Of a stretch of DNA of 64,000 nucleotides, positions 43,302-51,128 are shown one piece after another; within the stretch, counting starts at the first letter, position 1; every line of letters starts with the position of its first letter. The stretch is from positions 1 through 64,000 of the forward strand of contig JAMPFJ010000011.1 in the NCBI GenBank assembly GCA_023664535.1. The letters run 5' to 3'. Under the pieces are notes generated by a model. The model had not been told where the DNA came from. It did not search any database and saw nothing but the letters and a program-made list of their open reading frames with translations. Origin of the DNA: Bacteroidales bacterium. GTDB taxonomy: Bacteria > Bacillota > Clostridia > Lachnospirales > Lachnospiraceae. A program made the position numbers and the translations under genes.

Positions 43302-44114
43302 ATGGTAGTACAACACAACATGCAAGCAGTAAATGCAAACAGAATGCTGGGCGGAAACGTTAAGGCAGTATCTAAGTCTTCAGAGAAGTTATCTTCTGGT
43401 TACAAAGTAAACAGAGCAGCAGATGATGCAGCTGGACTTTCTATTTCTGAGAAGATGCGTAATCAGATCAGAGGTATCAACCAGGCAGTTAGCAATGCTG
43501 AGGATGGTCAGTACTTAATTCAGACAGCTGAAGGTAACATGAACGAGATTCATTCTATCTTACAGCGTATGGGTGAGTTGGCAACTAAGGCAGCAAATGA
43601 TGTTAACGCATCAGTTGACCGTACTGCAATCCAGGATGAGATTAACCAGTTGGCTTCAGAAATCACTTCTATCTCTAAGAAGGCACAGTTCAACGGAACA
43701 TACTTACTGAACGGAACATGTACAGGTAAGTATTTACAGGTTGGTGCTAACGCAGGTGAGAACATGAAGATTTCTATCGCATCCATGAGTGCAGGTTCTA
43801 TCGGTGTTAAGTCGCTTAAGATGTCAAGCCATGCAAATGCTTCTAAAGCAATGAGCACAATCACTTCTGCAGTTAAGTTAGTATCTGCTGCACGTTCTAA
43901 GCTGGGTGCTATCCAGAACCGTCTGGACTACACCATCAACAACTTAGAGAACTATTCAGAGAACTTAACCTCTGCTGAGTCTAATATCCGTGATACAGAT
44001 ATGGCTACAGAGATGGTTAACTACTCTAAGAATAACATCTTACAGCAGGCTGCACAGTCAATGCTTGCACAGGCTAACCAGTCTAACCAGGCCGTATTAT
44101 CATTACTTCAGTAA
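43302..44114 (+). CDS. hag: Major flagellin (short form)
   Basis: A 270-aa flagellin with only the conserved D0/D1 helices (VVQHNMQAVNANRMLGGNVKAVSKSSEKLSSGYKVNRAADDAAGLSISEKMRNQIRG; IRDTDMATEMVNYSKNNILQQAAQSMLAQANQSNQAVLSLLQ) and almost no surface domain. Codon choice differs from its neighbours (many GCA, TCT and TTA codons in a narrow set), as expected for a very highly expressed gene. It has a sigma-28 promoter, a long structured leader and a strong terminator. The adjoining glycosylation genes suggest the exposed surface is made of glycan rather than protein. It is the last gene of the conserved late flagellar cluster. Confidence 0.95.
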   Translation: MVVQHNMQAVNANRMLGGNVKAVSKSSEKLSSGYKVNRAADDAAGLSISEKMRNQIRGINQAVSNAEDGQYLIQTAEGNMNEIHSILQRMGELATKAANDVNASVDRTAIQDEINQLASEITSISKKAQFNGTYLLNGTCTGKYLQVGANAGENMKISIASMSAGSIGVKSLKMSSHANASKAMSTITSAVKLVSAARSKLGAIQNRLDYTINNLENYSENLTSAESNIRDTDMATEMVNYSKNNILQQAAQSMLAQANQSNQAVLSLLQ

Positions 44115-44139
44115 TCAATTTAAGATTATTGCGAATAGG

Positions 44140-44170
44140 GCTGACCCTTTGTGGTCAGCTTTATTTGTTT
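44140..44170 (+). terminator. Rho-independent terminator of the major flagellin
   Basis: GCTGACC (44140-44146) pairs with GGTCAGC (44153-44159) around CTTTGT and is followed by TTTATTTGTTT, 25 bases after the stop codon. Confidence 0.85.
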
Positions 44171-44182
44171 CATGAGCTATGC

Positions 44183-44247
44183 ACAAGAATTTAGAAAAGT
44201 AGCCTATGTAAGCTTGCTTACAAGAGGCTATTTTTCTAAATTCTTGT
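44183..44247. repeat. Long palindrome downstream of the flagellin
   Basis: A 23-bp arm (44183-44205) is repeated inverted (44225-44247) with one mismatch, around an inner stem GTAAGC/GCTTAC (44208-44221). The whole would form a ~30-bp hairpin. It is not followed by a U-tract and lies just past the flagellin terminator. Confidence 0.75.
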
Positions 44248-44257
44248 ATATGGCGAA

Positions 44258-44335
44258 GCCATCACCGAGGCGGAGCCGAGGTGGCATAGCGAAGGGAGAG
44301 CCATCACCGAGGCGGAGCCGAGGTGGCATAGCGAA
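44258..44335. repeat. Two 36-bp direct repeats with 42-bp period
   Basis: Identical copies at 44258-44293 and 44300-44335 (GCCATCACCGAGGCGGAGCC and 16 further bases) are separated by GGGAGA. Each is GC-rich compared with its surroundings and contains small internal complementary segments. The repeat ends 22 bases before the next gene's ATG. Read as protein it would give Pro-Ser-Pro-Arg-Arg-Ser-Arg-Gly-Gly units, but no ribosome binding site supports that. Confidence 0.75.
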
Positions 44336-44357
44336 TTCATATTGTGAGGAGGAAAAC

Positions 44358-44618
44358 ATGAATCAGGAATTACAACAGGTTATTGATACATTGTCTAAGG
44401 TGACGGATTTATTATATCAGGAAAACATTCCGCCGGCATATGCGCAGTTAGCCGCAACGCTTCCGGCACTGGAAGGAGAAATTGCAAAGCTGGATACAGA
44501 AAAGCAGCAGGAGTTGACAGGAAAGTTACAGGATGCACTGGCAGCTATGGAAAGCGGTGACAATACGCTGCTGGCAGATATTTTACAATATGAAATTGTA
44601 GAGCAGCTTAAAGGATAA
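44358..44618 (+). CDS. Small helical protein of unknown function
   Basis: This 86-aa acidic, all-helical protein (MNQELQQVIDTLSKVTDLLYQENIPPAYAQLAATLPALEGEI to ADILQYEIVEQLKG) is not assigned to a named family. The ATG follows a strong GAGGAGG site; the open frame upstream crosses the flagellin terminator and the repeats and is not taken as coding. It stands first in the glycosylation locus, 19 bases before the GT2 gene, so it may be a small accessory or chaperone-like partner of that machinery. Confidence 0.75.
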   Translation: MNQELQQVIDTLSKVTDLLYQENIPPAYAQLAATLPALEGEIAKLDTEKQQELTGKLQDALAAMESGDNTLLADILQYEIVEQLKG

Positions 44619-44637
44619 GAGATATAGGAGTAGCTTC

Positions 44638-45681
44638 ATGAAAGAAATTAGTGTCATTATTCCCTGTTACAATGTAGAACAGTATATTGACCGTTGTTTT
44701 GCGTCACTGGCACAGCAGACCATAGGCTTGGAGCGGATGGAATTGATTTTTATCAATGACGCATCTACCGACAATACGCTGGAAAAGCTATTGAGTTATG
44801 AGCGGCAGTATCCGGAAAGCATCCTTGTCATCAATTTTGAGCATAATCAGAGACAGGGAGCTGCAAGAAATGTGGGGCTTCAATATGCGACGGCGCCTTA
44901 TATAGGATATGTGGATGCGGATGACTGGGTAGAGCCGGATATGTTTGAGCGGATGGTTGCGGCAATCAGGGAATATGACTGTGATTTTGTGGAGTGCCGC
45001 TGGGATTTTGCCAAAGACGGGACAAGCAGACGAGCTCCGGAAAAGCTGGGAGAGGACGGATATATGGATTTATCCAATCCGGAGGTCAGGGAAAAATTTG
45101 TGGGGACGAAAATTGCGCTGGTAATGTCCTGTGATAAAGTGTTTAAACGTTCCTTTCTGCTGGATAATGAAATTTGTTATCCGGAAGGCCTGCGGCATGA
45201 GGATTTTTATTTCAGCTACCTGGTCTTTTTATGCGCCGGTTCCTGTTACTGCATGGAGGAGAGCTTCTATCATTATTACATTAACCCCCACAGTACGGTG
45301 AGGCAAAAGGGGGAGAGCTACCATTTCGACCAGATGACGGTGATGCTGGCATTTTTGCAGACATGTATAGAGCGGGGATTATGGGAGTCCAACCGCATAA
45401 TTGTGGAGTGGATGTTTTTGGAGCAGTATTATGTCTATATGCTTTGGAAGGTGTTTGAGCAGTTCCCGGAGCAGGCATATGGAGTGTATCTGGAAATGAA
45501 AAAAACAATAAAGGAACGGATACCCGGATATCAGACCAATCCCTACCGGAAATGGGAGTGTAACAGGTTCGATGATGTGATGCTGAAGCTGCTGGACTAT
45601 AATTTGACGGCGGAACAGTTTGAGAGAATGCGGCGGCAGTTTCTTGACACCATTCAGCCGGTGGACGCACAGCAGTTTTAA
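44638..45681 (+). CDS. Family 2 glycosyltransferase
   Basis: A 347-aa cytosolic GT-A enzyme with ISVIIPCYNVEQYIDRCFASL, the metal-binding region YVDADDWVEPDMFERM (DxD as DAD, ~residue 97), and LRHEDFYFSYLVF later, which places the catalytic-base region. Such enzymes transfer a sugar from an NDP-sugar. As the first glycosyltransferase after the flagellin and next to two Maf genes, it probably extends a flagellin glycan. Donor and acceptor are not known. Confidence 0.88.
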   Translation: MKEISVIIPCYNVEQYIDRCFASLAQQTIGLERMELIFINDASTDNTLEKLLSYERQYPESILVINFEHNQRQGAARNVGLQYATAPYIGYVDADDWVEPDMFERMVAAIREYDCDFVECRWDFAKDGTSRRAPEKLGEDGYMDLSNPEVREKFVGTKIALVMSCDKVFKRSFLLDNEICYPEGLRHEDFYFSYLVFLCAGSCYCMEESFYHYYINPHSTVRQKGESYHFDQMTVMLAFLQTCIERGLWESNRIIVEWMFLEQYYVYMLWKVFEQFPEQAYGVYLEMKKTIKERIPGYQTNPYRKWECNRFDDVMLKLLDYNLTAEQFERMRRQFLDTIQPVDAQQF

Positions 45682-45710
45682 CCAATAGAAAATATCAAAC
45701 GGAGAGATAT

Positions 45711-47555
45711 ATGGAACAGACAAAGTATATGGAGAAAAATATGAACGTCATCCGGAAACGGGATGAAAAGCTTTATCAGGCAATCGTGAAGTATGTGCCG
45801 GGAAATCCGAGGTATTGTCCGGAACAGGTGCCGGCAAAGGATGGAACGGAGATTACCAGGCTTACGGTGGATGGGAAAGCCTGGTATATAAACAGCCAGT
45901 ACCGCCCTCTGCAGGAAGCGGTAACCTTTGCAGAGCAGTATTATGCCGTTATTGATTTTTCCGTTATGGTTTTTCTGGGCTTTGGCAATGGAATATTGGC
46001 AAGACAGCTGCGGCAGTCCCTAAGTGAGCATGTTACTTTGCTTTTCTATGAGCCCTCGGCTGAAATTTTTTTGCATACGCTTCAACATTATGATGTTTCG
46101 GATTTGCTGGCAGACGAGAATATATGGATTGCCGTTCGGGATTTGAATGAGGAAAAAATTACCGAAGCGTTATATGAAAATGTCAAGTTTGAAAATTACA
46201 GGTTTGCCATTTATGATGCATTGCCGAAATACCGCCAGTTATTTCCGGAGGAAAACCAATGGCTGGAGGATTTGTACCGAAAAGCCGTATATAATGTGAT
46301 TATTTATTTAAATACCAGGCAGGATTTCGGGAAGAGTATGGCGGTGAACAGCATCCGGAATATGCGGTATTTACTGAACTGCAATTACAGGGACGATTTT
46401 AACGGAGTATTCCCTGTAGAGATACCGGCGGTTGTTGTGGCGGCAGGACCCTCCCTGGAGAAAAACGTGCAGGTATTGAAAAAAATGAAAGGGAAAGCCT
46501 TCATTATTGCAGTGGACACTGCGCTGCGTTATCTGGCGGAGCAGGGAATCCGGCCGGATTTGGCGATTACGGTAGATGCAGAAAAACCCCTTCGCTTATT
46601 TGAACCGGAGGAGGTCAGAAAAATGCAGCTGGTTATCGACAGTGGCGCCAGCTCCCAGGCTGCCGGTATGCTGTCGGGGCAGAAGCTGATTTTTAGCGGA
46701 GGGAATTATAATTATTATCACGATGTCTTTAAACTGGCAGGGCGGCAGTTCAAGTTTCTGGAAAACGGAGGTTCTGTGGCCACCGTTGCCTTTTCCCTGC
46801 TGTGCAAATGGGGATTTAAACGGATTGTTTTGGTGGGACAGGATTTGGCGCTTGCACCGGACAAGGTACATGCCGGCAGTGATGATGTGGATTTATTTAA
46901 GCTGGACGGCGATAAAATTGCCATAGAGGGATATTACGGAGAGACGGTCTACACAACATGGGATTATGATGCATATCGTGAATGGCTGGAGGAAAAGATT
47001 AGTGAAGCGGACTGCCCTGAGGTTATCAATGCCACCGAGGGCGGCGCTAAAATTGCAGGAGCGGTACAGATGCCGCTGCAGGAGGTATTGGATACGTACT
47101 GTAAGCGGGAATTTGATTTTGAAGAGGCGATTAGGAATGTACCTCCTGCATTTGCTGAAGAGGATTTGCCGGGTCTGCTGGCGCTGTGGAAGGGCAGCGT
47201 GAGGAATCTGGAGCAGCTCAGGCGCAGGTTTAAGGAGGGAATCCGGCTGGTGGAGGAGGAAATCCGGCTGATTTCCCGGGGAAGCTATACAAAGGGAGAT
47301 ATGCTGAATATCCATAAAAGAAGAGATAAGATTTTTAAAGAATGTGATGCTTATGTGGAAATCCAGCTTGTGGATTCCATGATTGCGGCGGATGAGGAGC
47401 GGATTCTGGACGACCTTTATGAGGCGGAGGCGTCTAATGACGAGGAGCACTGCCGGCTGTTGGAGAAGCTGAAAAAATATATGGTTTCCATGTCTGATGC
47501 GGCAGAGGAAGCGAGAAATTTGTTTCAACTGGTGATTGATGAAATGGAAAAATAA
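45711..47555 (+). CDS. Motility-associated glycosyltransferase Maf (DUF115), first copy
   Basis: This 614-aa protein contains the DUF115/MptE-like core: VVVAAGPSLEKNVQVLKKMKGKAFIIAVDTALRYLAEQGIRPDLAITVDAEKP (from ~residue 240), LENGGSVATVAFSLLCKWGFKRIVLVGQDLAL, and INATEGGAKIAGAVQMPLQEVL. Maf proteins transfer nonulosonic acids (pseudaminic or legionaminic acid) to Ser/Thr of flagellin in the cytosol. An N-terminal domain with a Rossmann-like IDFSVMVFLGFGNGILA and a C-terminal helical bundle flank the core. The pseudaminic acid genes at the end of this window make CMP-pseudaminic acid a likely donor. Confidence 0.9.
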   Translation: MEQTKYMEKNMNVIRKRDEKLYQAIVKYVPGNPRYCPEQVPAKDGTEITRLTVDGKAWYINSQYRPLQEAVTFAEQYYAVIDFSVMVFLGFGNGILARQLRQSLSEHVTLLFYEPSAEIFLHTLQHYDVSDLLADENIWIAVRDLNEEKITEALYENVKFENYRFAIYDALPKYRQLFPEENQWLEDLYRKAVYNVIIYLNTRQDFGKSMAVNSIRNMRYLLNCNYRDDFNGVFPVEIPAVVVAAGPSLEKNVQVLKKMKGKAFIIAVDTALRYLAEQGIRPDLAITVDAEKPLRLFEPEEVRKMQLVIDSGASSQAAGMLSGQKLIFSGGNYNYYHDVFKLAGRQFKFLENGGSVATVAFSLLCKWGFKRIVLVGQDLALAPDKVHAGSDDVDLFKLDGDKIAIEGYYGETVYTTWDYDAYREWLEEKISEADCPEVINATEGGAKIAGAVQMPLQEVLDTYCKREFDFEEAIRNVPPAFAEEDLPGLLALWKGSVRNLEQLRRRFKEGIRLVEEEIRLISRGSYTKGDMLNIHKRRDKIFKECDAYVEIQLVDSMIAADEERILDDLYEAEASNDEEHCRLLEKLKKYMVSMSDAAEEARNLFQLVIDEMEK

Positions 47556-47581
47556 GTTTTTGGCTGTGGAGGTGAAAATCT

Positions 47582-49876
47582 ATGACAGGGAAATATACAT
47601 ATCGGATATTGGTGGCGAGAGTAGAGTCCCAATATAATGCGCTTAGCGTATTTGAGGAAGAATTAATCCGTAATTGGGAAGATATGGGTATGGTGGTCGG
47701 CAGATTGGAGGATTACAGCGAGGCAGGGCTGAAAAAGGCTGCGGAGCAGGAATACGATTTTATTTTTGTCATGAACGGAGCAATATTCTCTTTAGGCAGG
47801 GTGGTGGAAAATTATTTTCCGATACCGGTGTATGCGTATTATGTTGACCACCCTCTGCATGTGGATTCCAGATTAAGGGGGTTTGAGGGACAGCACTGTA
47901 TTTTATCGGACAGTGATTTTAAAGACTATGTGGACAGACATTATCACCTCCTGCATGAGACGGAAGTGGTAATGCAGGCAGGAATTGAGGGAAGATACAG
48001 CAAAAGACCGTTTAAGGAGCGTAAATATCCGGTTGTATTTTGCGGCTCTTATCGGGATTATCATGCGCTGCTGGATAAGATAGATGCATATGAAAAAAGC
48101 TTTCGGATATTTCTCCGCTATATGGTTGACGAAGCGCTGCGAAATCCAGTGCTTACCATGGAAGAGGTGTTTAACCGGGCGCTGGAACAGTTTCGTCTTC
48201 CGCTTAGCGAAGAGGAGTATACGGAATTTCTGTTTGAATGTAGGGAAGTGGAGATGTATCTCAGAGGATATTACCGGGCAATGGCAGTTAAGCAGATAGT
48301 GGAGTCCGGGATACCGGTGGAGGTATATGGAGACGGCTGGGAGAAGCTGGATTGTAGCAGAAAGGATTTGCTGCACTGCCATGCACCGATAGATTACCGG
48401 GAAATGCCGGATGTATTTGCGGACGCACAGATTGTCATTAACGTTATGCCTTGGGCAAAAGCGGGTTTTCATGACCGGATTGCCTGCGCAATGTTAAACG
48501 GTGCGCTGGTGATTAGCGATGAGACGGCTTATATGCGGGAGCAGCAGCTGGACGGGGAAAAGCTGGCATTATATTCATTGAATACATTGGCGGATTTGCC
48601 CCAAAAGGCAGCCTATTATTTGGAGCATCTGGATGAAGCGGAAAAGATTGCCAGGAACGGCTATGAATGGGCGAAGGAAAACCATACCTGGAGAGCCCGC
48701 GCCGAACAGCTCAGACGGCTGTTTGAAAGAGGGGAAAGCCAAATAATCAAAAATGGGGGAAAACAGGCGATGAGTGAAGAAAAAGCAGTTTTTGATGTGG
48801 TTGCGGAAATGAATAGTGTTTTTGAATTATGGCAGAAGTATTTACCGGTGATGCTTCGATTTCAGGAAATCGGCATCGGGAAAGTGGACAAAGCCTTTCT
48901 CTTGGATTTTGTGAATCAGGTGGAGGAGCTGGCACAGTATAGTGCAGAGCTGAAAAATAGCTGCTGTAACGGTGGAGGAATGATTTGGATTGAAACGGCG
49001 ATGATAAAGGCGCTTAGTGCATTGATACAGTGTGTGCAGCAGGGCAGGACGGAGGATGCCGCTGTGCCGTTTGCGGAGCTGATTGTCGATGTGAAAAAGG
49101 AAATTGCGCAGCTGCAGGAATGGACAGCGCTTGATTTGTATGACGTCAATTGTGGCAAAATGAAATATAAGGCGGACAATAAGAAAAAGCTTTTGACGGT
49201 GGGGGATGTGGCAAATGCCCTTGATTCGGAATCCATGAATCCGTTAGAGCATTTCTTCTTTTTGGAATCCCATAATAAAATGGGGAAATGGAGTCATTAT
49301 TTTGAGGTATACCACAGGCATTTTGAGCGATTCCGCAACCGGCCGGTTACCGTGTTGGAAATCGGGATTTGGGGCGGGGGCTCGCTTCAAATGTGGAAAA
49401 ACTACTTCGGTCCGCAAAGCCATATTATCGGAATTGATATTATGGAGGAGTGCAGAAATTATGAAGAAGAACAGATAAAGATATATATCGGTTCTCAGGA
49501 GGACAGAGAATTTCTGCAAAGGGTGAAAAAAGAAATTCCACAGGTGGATATTATTATTGATGATGGCGGTCATACGATGAATCAGCAGATAGTTACCTTT
49601 GAAGAACTGTTCCCGATTCTTGCGGAGGGGGGAGTATATCTGTGTGAAGACATGCATACCTCATATTGGCCGGAGTTTAAAGGCGGGTATAAGAATCCCC
49701 ATAGTTTTGCAGAATATTCAAAGAATTTTGTAGACGCTTTGAATGCCAGATATTCCCTGTCGGCTGATTTACAGCCGGATATATTGACCCAGACCATTCA
49801 ATCCATACATTATTATGATTCCATGATTGTACTGGAAAAGGGTGAGCATAAGATGTCTGTGCCATTTTGGATATAG
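47582..49876 (+). CDS. CgeB-type glycosyltransferase fused to a methyltransferase
   Basis: A 764-aa two-part protein. Residues ~1-385 follow the DUF3880/CgeB glycosyltransferase pattern, with a C-terminal GT-B half (VYGDGWEKLDCSRKDLLHCHAPIDYREMPDVFADAQIVINVMPW and IACAMLNGALVISDETAYM). A helical linker (~395-540) leads to a class I methyltransferase of the cephalosporin-hydroxylase/Methyltransf_24 type (~560-764), with VTVLEIGIWGGGSLQMWKNYF, HIIGIDIMEECRNYEEEQIKIYIGSQED and VDIIIDDGGHTMNQQIVTFEELFPIL. It could add and then methylate a glycan unit. The acceptor atom and sugar are unknown. The frame is continuous across the junction. Confidence 0.85.
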   Translation: MTGKYTYRILVARVESQYNALSVFEEELIRNWEDMGMVVGRLEDYSEAGLKKAAEQEYDFIFVMNGAIFSLGRVVENYFPIPVYAYYVDHPLHVDSRLRGFEGQHCILSDSDFKDYVDRHYHLLHETEVVMQAGIEGRYSKRPFKERKYPVVFCGSYRDYHALLDKIDAYEKSFRIFLRYMVDEALRNPVLTMEEVFNRALEQFRLPLSEEEYTEFLFECREVEMYLRGYYRAMAVKQIVESGIPVEVYGDGWEKLDCSRKDLLHCHAPIDYREMPDVFADAQIVINVMPWAKAGFHDRIACAMLNGALVISDETAYMREQQLDGEKLALYSLNTLADLPQKAAYYLEHLDEAEKIARNGYEWAKENHTWRARAEQLRRLFERGESQIIKNGGKQAMSEEKAVFDVVAEMNSVFELWQKYLPVMLRFQEIGIGKVDKAFLLDFVNQVEELAQYSAELKNSCCNGGGMIWIETAMIKALSALIQCVQQGRTEDAAVPFAELIVDVKKEIAQLQEWTALDLYDVNCGKMKYKADNKKKLLTVGDVANALDSESMNPLEHFFFLESHNKMGKWSHYFEVYHRHFERFRNRPVTVLEIGIWGGGSLQMWKNYFGPQSHIIGIDIMEECRNYEEEQIKIYIGSQEDREFLQRVKKEIPQVDIIIDDGGHTMNQQIVTFEELFPILAEGGVYLCEDMHTSYWPEFKGGYKNPHSFAEYSKNFVDALNARYSLSADLQPDILTQTIQSIHYYDSMIVLEKGEHKMSVPFWI

Positions 49877-49925
49877 ATTGGTTTATTAGAAAGCGGGATG
49901 GTTGACGGAGGGGTATAGAAGGGCT

Positions 49926-51086
49926 ATGGATGTACTGTTATGTAAAATAGGTGTTTTAGCAGAGCCGGAGTGTATGGAAGCTCTGGAAAAAATGGGGTAT
50001 ACCGTTCATCTTTTTTCTTATGATACGGATGATTATGATGGGGATAAGCAGTTTTTTCAGGCTTTTTTGCAGGAGATGAAGGAGAGGAAATATAAGTTTG
50101 TCTTTTCTATTTGTTTTCTTCCGATTGTCTCTAAAATTTGCCAGATATATCACATACGCTATATTAGTTGGATATATGATTGTCCGGAGATGCATTTATA
50201 TGCAAAGGCGGTAAAAAATCCGGTGAACCGTATATTCGTGTTTGACCGGGTACAGTATGAGCGATTTCATGCAGTCAGTCCGGAAACAATCTTTTATATG
50301 CCGCTGGCGACAAAACCGATGACAGAGGAAAGGTTTGCTGCAATATCCGAAACGGACAGGGAGGAGTATGGGCATGACGTCTGTTTTGTCGGCAATTTGA
50401 AATATGGAAAGGATGAATGGCTTCACTGGCTGCCGGAGTATTGGCGGGGATATGTACAGGGCATAGTGGAAGCGCAGCTTAATGTATATGGGTATAATTT
50501 TATTGCAGACAGCCTTACGGAGGAAGCAGTTTCCGAATTAAAGAAGCGGCTGGGTTATGCATTTATTGAAGATTATCGGGAAGAGGATAAGGACATTATT
50601 GCGGATATGTATATCGGAAAGCTATGTGCGACATTGGAAAGAGAGCGGATTTTCCGGGATTTGTCGGAGAGGTATCCGGTTACCATCTATACGAAAAGTG
50701 ACACCGGGCATCTTCCCGGTGTTGTCAATAAAGGCATGGCGGACCCGGTTACCGTTACACCGAAAATTTATCATTGCAGTAAAATTAACTTAAATATTAC
50801 GATTAAGAGCATTCAGTCGGGGATTCCTTTAAGGGTATTTGATGTGCTAGGGTGCAAAGGGTTTTTGCTTACGAATTACCAGAAAGAGATAGAGGATTAT
50901 TTTGAGCCGGGAAAGGATTTGGTGGTCTATGACAGCCTGGCGGATTTACGGGAAAAGATTGCCTATTACCTGGAGCATGAGGAGGAGCGGAGACAGATTG
51001 CCGAAAACGGCTATCGTAAGGTCTGTGAAAGCTTTACCTATGATATTGTGATAAAGGAAATTTTGGAAATGTCAGGGTGCTGCTGA
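49926..51086 (+). CDS. CgeB/DUF3880-type glycosyltransferase
   Basis: A 386-aa protein resembling the N-terminal half of the preceding gene product: a DUF3880-like start (MDVLLCKIGVLAEPECMEALEKMGYTVHLFSYDTDDYDGDKQF, WIYDCPEMHLYAKAVKNPVNRIFVFDRVQYERF) and a GT-B end (ITIKSIQSGIPLRVFDVLGCKGFLLTNYQKEIEDYF). It probably adds a sugar to the flagellar glycan. The ATG with GGAGGGG 12 bases upstream is preferred over a TTG eight codons earlier that precedes that site. Confidence 0.85.
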   Translation: MDVLLCKIGVLAEPECMEALEKMGYTVHLFSYDTDDYDGDKQFFQAFLQEMKERKYKFVFSICFLPIVSKICQIYHIRYISWIYDCPEMHLYAKAVKNPVNRIFVFDRVQYERFHAVSPETIFYMPLATKPMTEERFAAISETDREEYGHDVCFVGNLKYGKDEWLHWLPEYWRGYVQGIVEAQLNVYGYNFIADSLTEEAVSELKKRLGYAFIEDYREEDKDIIADMYIGKLCATLERERIFRDLSERYPVTIYTKSDTGHLPGVVNKGMADPVTVTPKIYHCSKINLNITIKSIQSGIPLRVFDVLGCKGFLLTNYQKEIEDYFEPGKDLVVYDSLADLREKIAYYLEHEEERRQIAENGYRKVCESFTYDIVIKEILEMSGCC

Positions 51087-51128
51087 GGATTATAGCAAAA
51101 AGCCGGTACCGGAAGAAGGAGTTGTGGC

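Noticed and set aside
44258..44335. CRISPR array
   Set aside because: Only two repeats with a 6-base spacer, no cas genes and no variable spacers.
44151..44357. N-terminal extension of the 86-aa gene with Ser-Pro-Arg-Arg-Ser-Arg-Gly-Gly repeats
   Set aside because: The extension crosses the flagellin terminator, the palindrome and the direct repeats; the only good ribosome binding site is before the ATG at 44358.
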